Below the pieces are notes generated by a model. That model worked only from the letters and a program-made list of their open reading frames with translations, did no database searches and was not told where the DNA came from. Positions 35,341 to 46,417 of a stretch of 64,000 nucleotides of DNA are shown piece by piece. Source of the DNA: Nicotiana tabacum (Eukaryota; Streptophyta; Magnoliopsida; Solanales; Solanaceae). A program made the position numbers and the translations under genes. Within the stretch, counting starts at the first letter, position 1. Every line of letters begins with the position of its first letter. The stretch is from the NCBI RefSeq assembly GCF_000715075.1, contig NC_134082.1, forward strand, positions 144,386,948-144,450,947, given 5' to 3'.

Positions 35341-36500
35341 ATGATTGTGACATGCAATGAGACAACGCAATAAACGGACATTGATTCAGAGGAGGATGAC
35401 ATACCTGACGAAATTGTTAGAGAAGTTGAGAACTTTGAGAACAGACCTAAATCCAACCTAGACGAGACCGAAATTGTTAACCTAGGAGATGTAGAAAACG
35501 TCAAGGAAACACGAATCAGCATTCACCTACAGCCATCAGAAAAGAAAGAATATATAGATTTTCTAAAGGAATATAAGGATATATTCGCTTAGTCGTATGA
35601 TGAGATGACTGGCCTGAGTACGTCTATTGTGGCTCACAAACTTCCAACCGATCCGACTTGTCCACCGGTAAACCAAAAGATCAGAAAGTTCAAGCCTGAT
35701 ATGAGTTTGAAAATCAAGGAAGAAGTCACCAAGCAGGTCAAAGCAAAGGTTCTTAGGGTAGTAGAATACCCGACATGGTTAGCCAACATTGTACCAGTGC
35801 CAAAGAAGGATGGGAAGGTCAGAGTCTGCATCGACTACCGGGATCTCAACTGAGCCAGTCCAAAAGACGACTTCCCTTTGCCAAATATACACATCCTGAT
35901 TAACAATTGGGCCAAGCATGAGCTACAGTCATTTGTAAATTGCTTCGCTAGTTATCATCAGATCTGGATGGATTAAGAAGATGCTAATAAAACGGCTTTC
36001 ATTACGCCGTGGGGAATGTACTATTACAAGATGATATCGTTCGGCCTGAAGAATACAGGGGCCACCTACATGAGGGCCATGACTACCATTTTTCATTATA
36101 TGATACACAAAGAGATAGAGGTATATGTAGATGATGTTATCATCAAGTCCAAGAAGGCCACTGACCACATGGAAGACCTGAGGAAGTTCTTCAATAGATT
36201 GCAGAGATGCAACCTAAAACTGAACCCCGCGAAGTGCGCATTTGGGGTTCCTGCTGGGAAATTGCTTGGGTTTATTGTGAGTCGCCGAGGAATAGAACTG
36301 GATCCGTCGAAAGTCAAAGCTATTCAAGAACTACCACCACCGAAGAACAAGAAGGATGTGATGAGTTTCTTGGGGAGACTTAACTATATCAGCCGGTTCA
36401 TAGCACAATCTACAGTTATTTGTGAGCCAATATTTAAGATGTTGAAGAAGGACGCCGCTATCAAATGGACCGATGACTGCCAAAAGGCCTTCGACAGAAT
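35341..36500 (+). pseudogene. Reverse transcriptase pseudogene (Ogre/Tat)
   Basis: A single frame carries the whole RT: linker from 35341, KKDGKVRVCIDYRDLN near 35806, TAFITPWGMYYYKM near 35992, and the catalytic Y-V-D-D at 36124-36135, followed by LNPAKCAFGV. Stops interrupt it near 35371 (TAA), at 35590 (TAG), 35854 (TGA, in a place where Arg CGA is expected) and 35974 (TAA). The second half, from 36016, is open for 257 codons and runs into RNase H. Confidence 0.9.
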
Positions 36501-36790
36501 CAAGGAGTACCTGTCAACACCACCAGCCTTGGTCCCACCCAAGCCAGGTAGACCCTTATTACTCTACTTTGCAGTATTGGATGGAGCTTTCGATTGCGTT
36601 CTGGGTCAGCATGATGAAACGGGGAGAAAAGAGCAGGTCATTTATTACCTCAGTAAGAAGTTCACCCCATTCGAGGCCTGGTATTCTCTATTAGAGTGCA
36701 CCTATTGTGCTTTGGCTTGGGTAGCCCAGAAGCTGAGACATTACTTATGTGCCTATACTACATATCTCATATCAAGGATGGATCCTTGAA
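36501..36790 (+). pseudogene. First RNase H domain (Ogre/Tat)
   Basis: Directly after RT in the same frame: LLLYFAVLDGAFDCVLGQ near 36558, then the LLECTYCALAWVAQKLRHY helix. It ends in a frameshift near 36786, where one T appears to be missing between the codons for Asp-Pro and Leu-Lys. This is the ordinary retroviral-type RNase H of gypsy elements. Confidence 0.82.
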
Positions 36791-37442
36791 GTACATCTTT
36801 CAGAAGCCCATGCCCACTGGCAAGCTGGCCAAGTGGCAAATCCTGTTGAGTGAGTTTGACATTATCTACGTAACTCAGAAAGCAATCAAAGGACAGGCAC
36901 TAGCAGATCACCTTGCTGAAAATCTCGTGGACGGAGAATACGAACCCCTGAAAATGTATTTTCCTGATAAAGAGGTATCATTCATAGGAGAGGACATTGT
37001 AGAATCCTATGATGGTTGGAGAATGTTTTTTGATGGAGCAACAAATTTCAAAGGAGTTGGAATAGGAGCAGTCCTAGTATCAGAAATCGGTTAGCATTAT
37101 CCGGTGTCTGCCAAGCTCAGGTTCCTCTGCACCAACAACATGGCCGAATATTAAGCTTGCATCTTAGGGCTTAAAATGGCCATTGACATGAACATTCAAG
37201 AGTTGCTAGTGATTGGAGATTTAGATTTACTTATACATCAGTACGAGAAGAATGGGAACCCAAGAACTCCAAGATACTCCTGTATCTGCATCATGTACAG
37301 GAATTGAGAAAGAGGTTCACGAAGACGGAGTTCCAACATGTTCCTAGAGTCCAGAATGAGTTCGCTGATGCATTGGCTACCCTATCATCTATGATACAAC
37401 ATCCAGACAAATATTTCATTGATCCCATTCCAGTAAAGATCC
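36791..37442 (+). pseudogene. Second, archaeal-type RNase H domain (Ogre/Tat)
   Basis: After the connection segment (SLKYIFQKPMPTGKLAKWQ) comes a second RNase H: MFFDGATNFKGVGIGAVLV near 37023 (catalytic Asp), then TNNMAEY near 37135 with the Glu, and an ADALATL end near 37370. A second RNase H of this type is diagnostic for the Tat lineage. TAG/TAA stops at 37092 and 37152 and further frame changes near 37230-37290 break it. Confidence 0.82.
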
Positions 37443-38745
37443 ATGATTAGCCAGCTTACTGTGCCCATGTTGAAGAAGAAGCAGACGGAAAGCCTTGGTT
37501 TCACGATATCAAGGAATATTTGGCAAAAGGAGAGTACCCTAGAGCTTGAAAATCCTACTCAAAAAAGCACACTTCGGAGATTGTCTAATAACTTCTTTCA
37601 TAGTGGAGGAATCCTGTACAGGAGGACTCCTGATTTGGGATTATTAAGGTATGTCGACGCAAAGGAAACATCCAGGCTACTAGAGGAAATTCATGCTGGG
37701 ACCTGCGGTCCACATATGAACGGCTTTGTCTTAGCGAAGAAGATACTCGGGCTGGTTAATTTTGGATGATTATAGAGATGGACTGCATCCAGTATGTCCA
37801 GAAATGCCACCGCTGTCAGATACATGTAGACATGATAAAAGTACCTCCAAATGAGCTCAATAAAACGAGCTCACCATGGTTGTTCGTCGCTTGGGGAATG
37901 GATGTTATTGCACCAATCGAGCTTGCCGCTTCCAACAGGCACAGGTTTATCCTAGTAGCAATCAACTATTTTACCAAATGGGTCGAAGCAGCATCTTACA
38001 GAGCATTAACTAAGAAAGTCATGACAGACTTTGTCCGCGACCGCATTGTTTGTCGATTCGGGATTCCAGAGTCGATCATTACTGATAATGGCTACAAACT
38101 CATTAGTGACTTGATGAAAGCGATGTGTGAAACCTTCAAGATCAGACACAAGAATTCCATAGCCTATAGACCTCAGATGAATGGAGTTATAGAGGACGCC
38201 AACAAAAACATCAAGAAGAGGAAAATGATAGAGAAGCATAAACAGTGGCATGAGAAGTTATCATTTGCTTTATTAGGATATCGCACCACAGTCCGCACAT
38301 CAATCGGGGAAACCCCCTATATGCTGGTTTACGGTACAAAGGTAGTCATTCCCGCCGAGGTAGAAATTCCTTCCCTAAGGATTATACAAGAAGTCGAGCT
38401 CGACGATGCAGAATAGGTAAAAATTTGTTATGAACAAATATCCCTCATAGACGGAAAGAGAATGAATGCAGTCTGTCATGGTCAGCTCTATCAGAACAGA
38501 ATGTTTAGAGCCTTCAACAAAAGAGTCAAGACAAGACAGTTCACACCAGGGTAGCTGGTGTTAAAGAAACTTTTCCCGCATCAAGATGAAGCCAAGGGGA
38601 AGTTCTCTCCCAACTGGCAGTCCATACATGGTTTACTGGGTTATGACAGGAGAAACCCTCATAGTTGCAGAAATGGACGGAGAAGTATGGCCAAAGCCGA
38701 TCAATTTAGATGCAGTCAAGCGTTACTATGTGTAATCCTGACCTG
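37443..38745 (+). pseudogene. Integrase pseudogene (Ogre/Tat)
   Basis: The HHCC domain spans a stop at 37767 (CHRCQIH near 37806). The DDE core is complete: D in GMDVI at 37901, D in TDNGYKL at 38084, E at 38192, giving the canonical 35-residue spacing between the last two. The core is open from 37766 for 216 codons. A TAG follows at 38414, another at 38552, and a frame change occurs near 38630 before the last recognisable segment ends at about 38733. Chemistry residues are intact, but the protein is not continuous. Confidence 0.88.
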
Positions 38746-40943
38746 ATTCCCGTTTAAGAGGGGATACGTAGGCAGCCCTATGGGTTCGGTCACAATGCAA
38801 TAAAAATTTCATTTCCCCCCACAATTGGAAACTGGGGCAAAATTTTGAGGAGGACCCTCAAAATTCCGAAGTAATTTTAGCCAATAGCCGTAAGCAGCAG
38901 TCAGAAATGTCAACCCATCAAAATGAGGCCAAAATTTTGAGGGGGACCCTAAAAATTCCGTAGCTGGAGAGGTTGCAATGTCCCGAGCTATGTCGCAGTC
39001 ATCGGTTCATCTAAAAAGCTAATTTAATTATACACTTATGTCATATTTGTTTTACGAAATTATGCATATTTATTACTGAAACTGCTTTGTTTAGCAACGT
39101 TACCCCAATAATACAGATGGTATTGCCAGATCAAAGCCGAGCAGGTCAAGCAAAGCCAGTGGGGATACGAACTAACCTCCCCTTTTACAAAACTCACGAT
39201 TTTTCTTTGGATGTAGGCACTAGGATTGCAAAGTCATTAAAAATACTGCATGCCTACAGAGCAAACACTGCTCAAAGATACGACTCTCCGAACCGTTACA
39301 CTTGCAAACATTTTCTATCAGCATACACCGGTGATGCCATGTATGTCACAATGCTCCCAGTAATCACAACACTGCAATCTGCTATCAGCTAAGAAAGCTC
39401 TACTATCAATTGTCATTTTATTTCTTGCATAAGGCTACCATTCTACATTCCGAGGTTAAGCTCTACCTCCATCTGCATTTGCATTGCATAAGACTACTAT
39501 TCAACCTTCCGAGACTAAACACTGTCTCCATTTGCATCTGCATTCTTGCATAAGGCTACTATTCTGCCTTCCAATCTGCATAAGGCTACTATTTTGCCTT
39601 CCAATCTGCATTATTCGGCCTTCCAATCTGCATAAGACTACCTCTCTACCTTCCGAAACTAAACATTATCTCCATTTGCATCTGCATTCTTGCATAAGGC
39701 TACTATTCTGCCTTCCAATCTGCATAAGGCTACTATTCGGCCTTCCAATCTGCATAAGGCTACATTTATGCCTTCCGAGACAAAACATTGTCTCCATTTG
39801 CTTCTGCATTCTTGCATAAGGCTACCATTTCTGCCTTCCGAGACTAAACACTGTCTCTATCTCCATCTACATTATTGCATTGCACAAGGCTACTATTCTA
39901 CCTTCTGAGACTAAACGCTGTTTCCATCGACATTTTTGCATAAGGCTACTATTCTGCCTTCCGAGACTAAACACTGTCTCCATCCGTATTTTTGCATAAG
40001 GCTACTATTCTGCCTTCCGAGACTAAATGTGTCTCCCTCTGCATCTTTGCATAAGGCTACCATTCTGCCTTCCAAGATTAAGCTCTACCTCCATCTGCAT
40101 TCACATCTTTGCATAAGGCTATCATTCTACCTTCCGAGGCTAAGCTCTGCATCCAATACGTTTCAAAACTAAGCGCTATCTCAAGCATCGTTTATTTCGC
40201 TTTTCTTACGGGCGCTCTGCCCTTCAATTCGCAAGACTAAGCTCTGTCTTGTCCGCATCATGCTACTGCATCTCATAGGCTAAAAGATTGCCTCATACTA
40301 CATCTCATGGGCTGAAAGATCGCCAAATTAACCAAAGGCGTCATCGTTTGGAGACACCATCTTCATAGCCCAAAACACCATGTCATGGCCTGAGGATCCC
40401 TTTCATTCTTTTGCATATCATTATTCAAAGGCACCACTGTTCGGAGGCACCATCCTCATAGCCCGAGAGCATCATTTCGCGGCCTATGAATCCTTTATCA
40501 TACGCTTCATGGCCCAGGATGGCATGGTCTAAGAATGTAATTCTAACCGTCCAAAGACAACATTCATGGTCCTACGGGAATTTGCATCATGTTTAAATTT
40601 ATACGCGATATACTCTTGTATTGTTTCTAATTGCATGTAAACACGCGAGCAGCTACCCCAGCAGGAGCGATTCTGCTCCAGTTCCCATGGCCATATCAAA
40701 CCTAACCATTTCAGTAAACTGTTCACTCACCTGGCCCTAGATATTGCATTCGTTCTTGAAACCGTCTTTATAGGCATACTCCGCCGATGGATCCTGAACT
40801 ACAAACGGCCTCAAATCCTGTAAAATCAGGGATATGTAGGCAGTTCAGAAAGCCAGGGTGCGGCCTGAACCTCTTCAAACCGTTTCGCTCGGTCAAAATT
40901 GGTCATCATATCTTTACCCGACAACTCTTTCATCCTTCCCGGG
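38746..40943 (+). other. 3' untranslated region of the Ogre/Tat element
   Basis: About 2.2 kb between integrase and the polypurine tract. It contains a duplicated phrase (CAAAATTTTGAGG/CCCTCAAAATTCCG near 38835 and 38932), the tandem array at 39420-40200, and further imperfect repeats about CATGGCC and CATCATTTCGCGGCC at 40240-40520. No protein motif is seen; open frames here are repeat by-products. Confidence 0.75.
39420..40200 (+). repeat. Irregular tandem repeat in the 3' UTR
   Basis: More than a dozen copies of GCATAAGGCTACTATTCTGC followed by CTTCCGAGACTAAACACTGT-type sequence and CTCCATCTGCAT. Full units are about 55-60 bp, with shorter derivatives that omit the second half (39560-39630, 39690-39770). 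Neighbouring copies are more alike than distant ones. Ogre/Tat 3' UTRs are known sources of satellite DNA. Confidence 0.9.
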
Positions 40944-40957
40944 TAAAGAGGGGCAGC
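40944..40957 (+). promoter_or_regulatory. Polypurine tract of the Ogre/Tat element
   Basis: TAAAGAGGGGCAGC directly precedes the 3' LTR start TGTTGATACCC. Confidence 0.8.
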
Positions 40958-41013
40958 TGTTGATACCCAATTTTTCCCTAGATATTTTTAATATGCAAAA
41001 TAACTTCAAAATA

Positions 41014-41089
<76 letters not shown>

Positions 41090-44000
41090 AAATGTTTTAT
41101 TATTTTTCCCATAACTTTTAAAGGCTTTTAAATCAATTTATTTCCCTCTTTTATCCATAAAAATCCAATAATTATTTCCAAAATTATTATTTTTGGTAAT
41201 TCATTTATTGAATTTTTATATTTATGCTAAATATATATAAGGTAATTTTTGTATATTTTTACAAATTTATTTAGTATTTGTTAAGCTAAATTGTATATAA
41301 TTGCAATATTAGCCCTTTTAAGATTTAATTGCGTTTTATATTCATAAAATTAAGTCCTGTATTTTTAAATTGTTAATTTTATATTATAAATCATTTATGT
41401 GCTTTCAATCTATTTTCAGAAATTAATTTATTATTTTTTATAAATTAAAAAGGAGGAAAATTGGCTATTTAAATAATAGCCCAATAGCATTTCAATTTTA
41501 GCCTAATTGTAACCATAAATTAAACCAAATTTCCCCGGCCCAATTGCAATTCAAACCCGACCCCTGGACCAATTTAACCAGCCCAACCCGGATCCCCTAC
41601 CTACCCTCTTTAATCCAGGTCGTTGATCATTCAGATAAACGGCCAATATTTACCCTTTCCATTTTTAACCCTGAAAGACCCCTAAACCTAATTCATTTTC
41701 CACCACCCGTCGCCTCTGAATCCCTTCCTTCTCAATTCTCTCTGCAACCTCTCATGAACCCTAGCCGCCGCCATCTAATTTCACCCTAATCCACTTCAAT
41801 CCCTGCCTAATCCATGACCTCTCATAGCCATTTGAGATGTGTATCAGCCTCCTATGGTTCCTGAGTGTTTGTTTCCGTGATTTCATGGCCATATCTTGAA
41901 GAGATATGGTCCAATCCTTGCTCAACTTCCATTCATGGCCTTTCTCCGGCCATCTCTGGTCTCTCTCCGGCCAATCATGGCCGTTCAAGCCGGATCTTTG
42001 ACTGTTCTGGCTAGATCGGTAACTTTCGAAGTCTTTCTTACTTTTTCTGGGTTTTCTGAAACCCTAAGCTTTAAGATCTTTCAATTTTCTTTCAGATCTA
42101 TCTTAGATCTGTGCTTACTATGAACTTTTTAAGTGTTTTTCTCAAAGATTCTCCGATTTCCTTTCAAAGTGACTCTTCATCTTTCAATGATCAGGGTTTC
42201 TCTTAACTTCTTTTTAAAGATCTCTTCTCTGAGTTTTGGTGTTGTTTTATGTTTTACTATGTTCAAACAACTTATTTATGCTTTCCTTCTACTTGATTCA
42301 GTATATTGAAAACCCTAGGTGTTTTGGTCTTGTCCGAATTCTGAAACTGTCCTTGTTTGTTTGAATGTGTATTTGTTCAATTAAGTTCTTTAATTCTATT
42401 TTCTTTGTCTGACTTATCTAGTTCTAGTTTCTTATCATCTCTTAAACTCGACTATTGTTTTCAAAACCCTAATTTCTTAAAAGGTTTACTGTGAGACCTT
42501 TACTTGTTTCTGATTCTCATACCTATTACTATGTTCTTCTTCACTGTTGATTCTAAGTGACTACTTGACCTACTTGACTACTGTGCTTCGAATACTTTTC
42601 TTACTGCTGAACCCTAGCTTACCCCTACTACTACTGTATGTTTGTGTTACTTCTTTTGTCAACATGTTTGACTCTGTATGCCTGTTCATTCCTTGCTATT
42701 TATATGTTGAGGTGCAGAATCTTGACCCTTTCTTGGTTGATCCTGATTCCCTCGATATTGAGACTGATTGCAAAAGTTTTCTTATGAACCCTAATTTTAC
42801 TCGTTTGTTTGAATTAATTGATTCCCCTCCTTTAATTACTGTAGCGTTTTACCTTGCTAAATTTTTCCCAAATATTAAGCTTATTTTGAAATTAGACTTG
42901 ATTATTTACTTCATGCTTTTACTGCCCCTTATATGGCAATAATCAATCTGTCCCCAAACTGATTTCTTTCCTTAGTTAAAATCTATTAGAATCCGTTATT
43001 CAGTGATTCATTAATTAAAGGGAATCACTTTTGTTAATTGATTCTGATTGTGATTATTTCCATGTTTGTGTTAAGACTTCACTCGTTTTCAAAGCTATAA
43101 ATACCTACCCTCTCTTCTGTCAAAACACACGAATAATTTGAGTTCGGAACACACACTTATGCTCAAACTTTCTCTCTTTTGTCTACTACTACTTGTGCTG
43201 CTACTTTATCTAGCTGGATGAAAGCCAAGGCTAGACTGTGGAATGTTGCTTGCTTTTCTTTCTGCATTTTGCTTGTCTACTGTTATGTCCTAGTTAATTT
43301 TTAAAGTCTCAACAACAACATGTTCCTTTGATTTTTCTAATTTCTTTCATCTTGTCTATTCCTGCTTATGTTTCTGCAGTTAAGTTATATTACTAGCATG
43401 CTGTAATATGTCCCTTCCCCTTTAGATTAATGCTTCCTTATGAGTGTACTCTATCAGTCACTTGTTATGTGTTTGCTGACTTATGAGTCCCAAACCCCCC
43501 ATATCCCCTCTATGTGTTTGTATCCTCTGGCTGGTTTGTGGGCATGCCAGCATCAGCTATTGTTGTGCATGACCAAACCTGGCATACAATATATTCCCAA
43601 AACCCATTGACCCCTTTGTGTAACTACTAATTCTGTATAGTTTGAGTTTTACTACTACTTTTTTCAAACGACCCCCAACCCTTACTATTTTCAACCCAGT
43701 TTTAAATAAATCTCTTCCAACTATGTTCTTCACTTCCACTATATTCTTAGAACCTAGGTTCTTCCCCTCTTGTGTGAGCCTTGCCTTGGGACCCTTGAGC
43801 TCCCTCTGAACTTGGACACATAAGGGCTATCCCTTCCACACTGCACTCATTTCTCTCTAGTTATGCAAACCTGGGTATAAGCATTGCCCGGGGTCCCTTG
43901 AGACCCTTTGGGAACTTTGACACGCCCAGGTATGAGAAAGGATTTGAAACCACAAATGGCATTTGAGGTGGTTTATTCCACAACTCAGAGAGGAAGTCAG

Positions 44001-45626
44001 AATCAAGCTTCCTATGGTTGTAACTTCTTATTTAACACTTTTTTGATGTAATTCAGTATTTGGTCTGTAATAATTTGTAACAAATATTAGGGCTGGCTAG
44101 TGAAAGGGATTGGGTGATTATGCATGTTTTAGCTATTAGAAGGGTAGATAACATGCCTATAGGATGTATTTCGATATGATCTGTTAGAGAACATGCCTAT
44201 AGGATCTGCTATATTTTAATTAAGTTCTGCACGCTTTGCTTTCACACGAATAGAAACCATGCATATAGGATCTAAACGGTTCTAATAGAGATCCTTCCTA
44301 TAGGATCTAAATGGTTCTGATAGAAGTCATGACTATAGGAACTTCGCTTTGATCAAATAAATCCTGCCTACTTCACTACATGTTCAATTAGATATCATGC
44401 CTATAGGACCAAATCAGCCTTTAATACTTAGAGATTATGTCTATAGGATCTAAAATCAGCTTAGTTAAAATCAGTTTGACTCATGCCTGTCTGAATCAAA
44501 TTAAATAGCTCACTCTTTTTGTGTTAATTAATATGGTTTAGAAAGCATGCCTATAGGATCCAAATTGCTTGTTTAAAATTAACCACTGCTCTACTAAATT
44601 CCTAATCAATAATAGACATCATGCTCATAGGACATCACTATTACTCTTACGCAAGCCTTAGGTAATAATAATATTAAAACTGAACTCGCCTTTGATTAAT
44701 TAGCACTGCTGCAACCAGCAGGCAGGCCTGGTTCGGACTTCTTATCTGAGTTATGTAATAAATTTAGTCTGCTTCAACAATCTAAACACCTTGCTTTAGT
44801 GTTTTAAAATTCAGACCCTAATTGTGTTTATGTCATGCTGTTTATATGCATTGTCTGCGGAGATGTACATGAGCCTTTTAATTGTTTACATGTTTCCCCT
44901 TTTAAATGCAGTCCTACATGTTTTGTATGTCGCCTTAGATTTTTTACCTTTTAAAACCTAAGAGTCAGCCTAAAACCCTCCCTCTTATAGGAAGAGTAGT
45001 CTTAAAATCCTCCGGGACTGATAGGAATGGGGCGGATAATAGCATGCAATAGAGGTCAAAACCAATCCACGCTCTAATACCTTAACCTGGTTGGAAAGGT
45101 AGATATGGTATGATGACTGGTGCGGTAATACCACGTGTATCCCCTATTCTGAGGAGTGTCATATCGGGTATTGCATCGAGGTTATCCATATTATAAACCA
45201 TGGACCCCCCCCCCCTCCCTTTACATTCTCAATTATTTGTGAAACTGCAACTCCTTTTCAAAATTCGCCTTTTAATAATTGTTTTCAAACTCTTATGTGT
45301 TTAAACTTAAATCCCCTACTATTTGAGCCTATACTTGTCTATTTGCTAATTGTACAAATTTACAAAATTGTCTGGCCGGGAACCACACTAGTGGATCCTG
45401 AGGGGTGCCTAACACCTTCCCCTTAGGATAATTTCATGCCCTTACCCTATCTCTGGTTATCAAACAAACTCAGAAATGAACCCTATAGGTATCCTACTGC
45501 ACCTTAAATCATTTGGTGGCGACTCTTCAAATACAAACCCAGTTCCCAAAAGGAATGAGTTGTCCCATACCCAAAATATCATAAACCCAATTTTCCGATG
45601 TGAAGAGGGAAAAAGGGGGCGCGACA
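40958..45626 (+). repeat. 3' LTR of the Ogre/Tat element
   Basis: Runs from TGTTGATACCCAATTTTTCCC to GGGGGCGCGACA and aligns throughout with 28726-33367. The main length difference is a 70-bp AT microsatellite at 41016-41085 that is only a short ATATATA run in the 5' copy. Confidence 0.93.
41016..41085 (+). repeat. (AT)35 microsatellite private to the 3' LTR
   Basis: An uninterrupted AT dinucleotide run of 70 bp. The homologous site in the 5' LTR (28780-28810) reads CATATACATGCATATATAAG. Expansion therefore followed insertion of the element. Confidence 0.95.
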
Positions 45627-46404
45627 GCTTTGTGCCCGTGTCTCATGTATGATTCACAAGCGGGGTCTTTGTTTAATTATGTTGACCGTGTCGCATGTAT
45701 GATTTGCGAGCGAGGTAATTGGATTTCCTTTTCAGAGTTCGTTTTCCTTTTGTATCGCGTTCGAGTTGGTAGCCCATTGGCGCATTGTGGCATCATATTA
45801 GACTTTTAGTCACGTATGGGTGGCTTATTGCTTGAGCAGTTCGTACTGGGTGAGATGAGATAATTGGATTTAGGATCAGTGCAATCTGATTATATGAAGT
45901 ATATTTGGTTCAGAAGGTGATGGTTCTTGTCAGGAGTTTAGACCCAATGATTTATTGATTCAGCAATTAGTTATGAATTTCTACACATCTCTTCTGTCGG
46001 GGCAGTATTGTAAGAGTTAAAGCAAGACCTATGTATGTCATGAGGTGCAATAGGAGCATCAGATTCGTGGAATTTCGAATAATTTGATCAGAGAATGTTA
46101 TTGTGGTCCTGTGAGTAAAGTGGTGCAAGGTGTGAATTCAGCTAAGGTATGCAGTCATGTTTTGGTGTTGCGTGTAGTTATTGATACGGTGGGCATATGC
46201 TGGAATAGGCCTGGCAGAGAATTCCGGATGTTGGAATTGGGCTCTAAAGCTTATTTGCTTAAGTGAAAAAGGATATCTTCAAATTGATCAAGCTACACTT
46301 CTCAGCTGAGTTGTGGTAGTACGGGTAGGTGATAGAGGTGTTAAATAGTGATTTCAAGCAACTCCAGCGCAGTTCATAGCACGTTCGAGGACGAAAGTAT
46401 GTTT
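45627..46404 (+). other. Right interior of the non-coding element
   Basis: No protein motif was found. The first 100 bases carry two GTCKCATGTATGATTYRCRAGC copies (near 45639 and 45689), the same motif found in the element's own LTRs (24213, 24266 and 48404, 48457), so LTR-like sequence occurs in the interior. The rest has short random frames only. Confidence 0.6.
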
Positions 46405-46417
46405 AAGTGAGAGAGAA
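46405..46417 (+). promoter_or_regulatory. Polypurine tract of the non-coding element
   Basis: AAGTGAGAGAGAA abuts the 3' LTR start TGTAATAACTC and is similar to the chromovirus tract at 10565. Confidence 0.8.

Larger units (their letters stand above)
28726..45626 (+). mobile_element. Ogre/Tat-clade Ty3/gypsy element, gag and protease lost
   Basis: This 16.9-kb element has 4.64- and 4.67-kb LTRs (TGTTGATACCC to GCRACA), a TGGCGACTCTGCTGGGGA primer site, pol with RT, two RNase H domains and integrase, a repetitive 3' untranslated region and a polypurine tract. The two RNase H domains, very long LTRs and 3' tandem repeats are hallmarks of the Tat/Ogre lineage. The flanking 5-mers GTTGT and GCTTT match imperfectly. 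Gag and the protease core are missing, so it depends on trans factors or is dead. Confidence 0.92.

Noticed and set aside
39484..39819. 111-codon frame made of repeated CIRLLFCLPI-type units
   Set aside because: A translation of the 3' UTR tandem repeat; copies occur in several frames and it starts inside the array.
39420..40200. CRISPR-like appearance of repeat and spacer units
   Set aside because: Units are variable in length, spacers are decayed repeat copies, and the context is a plant retrotransposon UTR.
40858..41121. Frame with a Tyr-Ile repeat
   Set aside because: Translation of the (AT)35 microsatellite.
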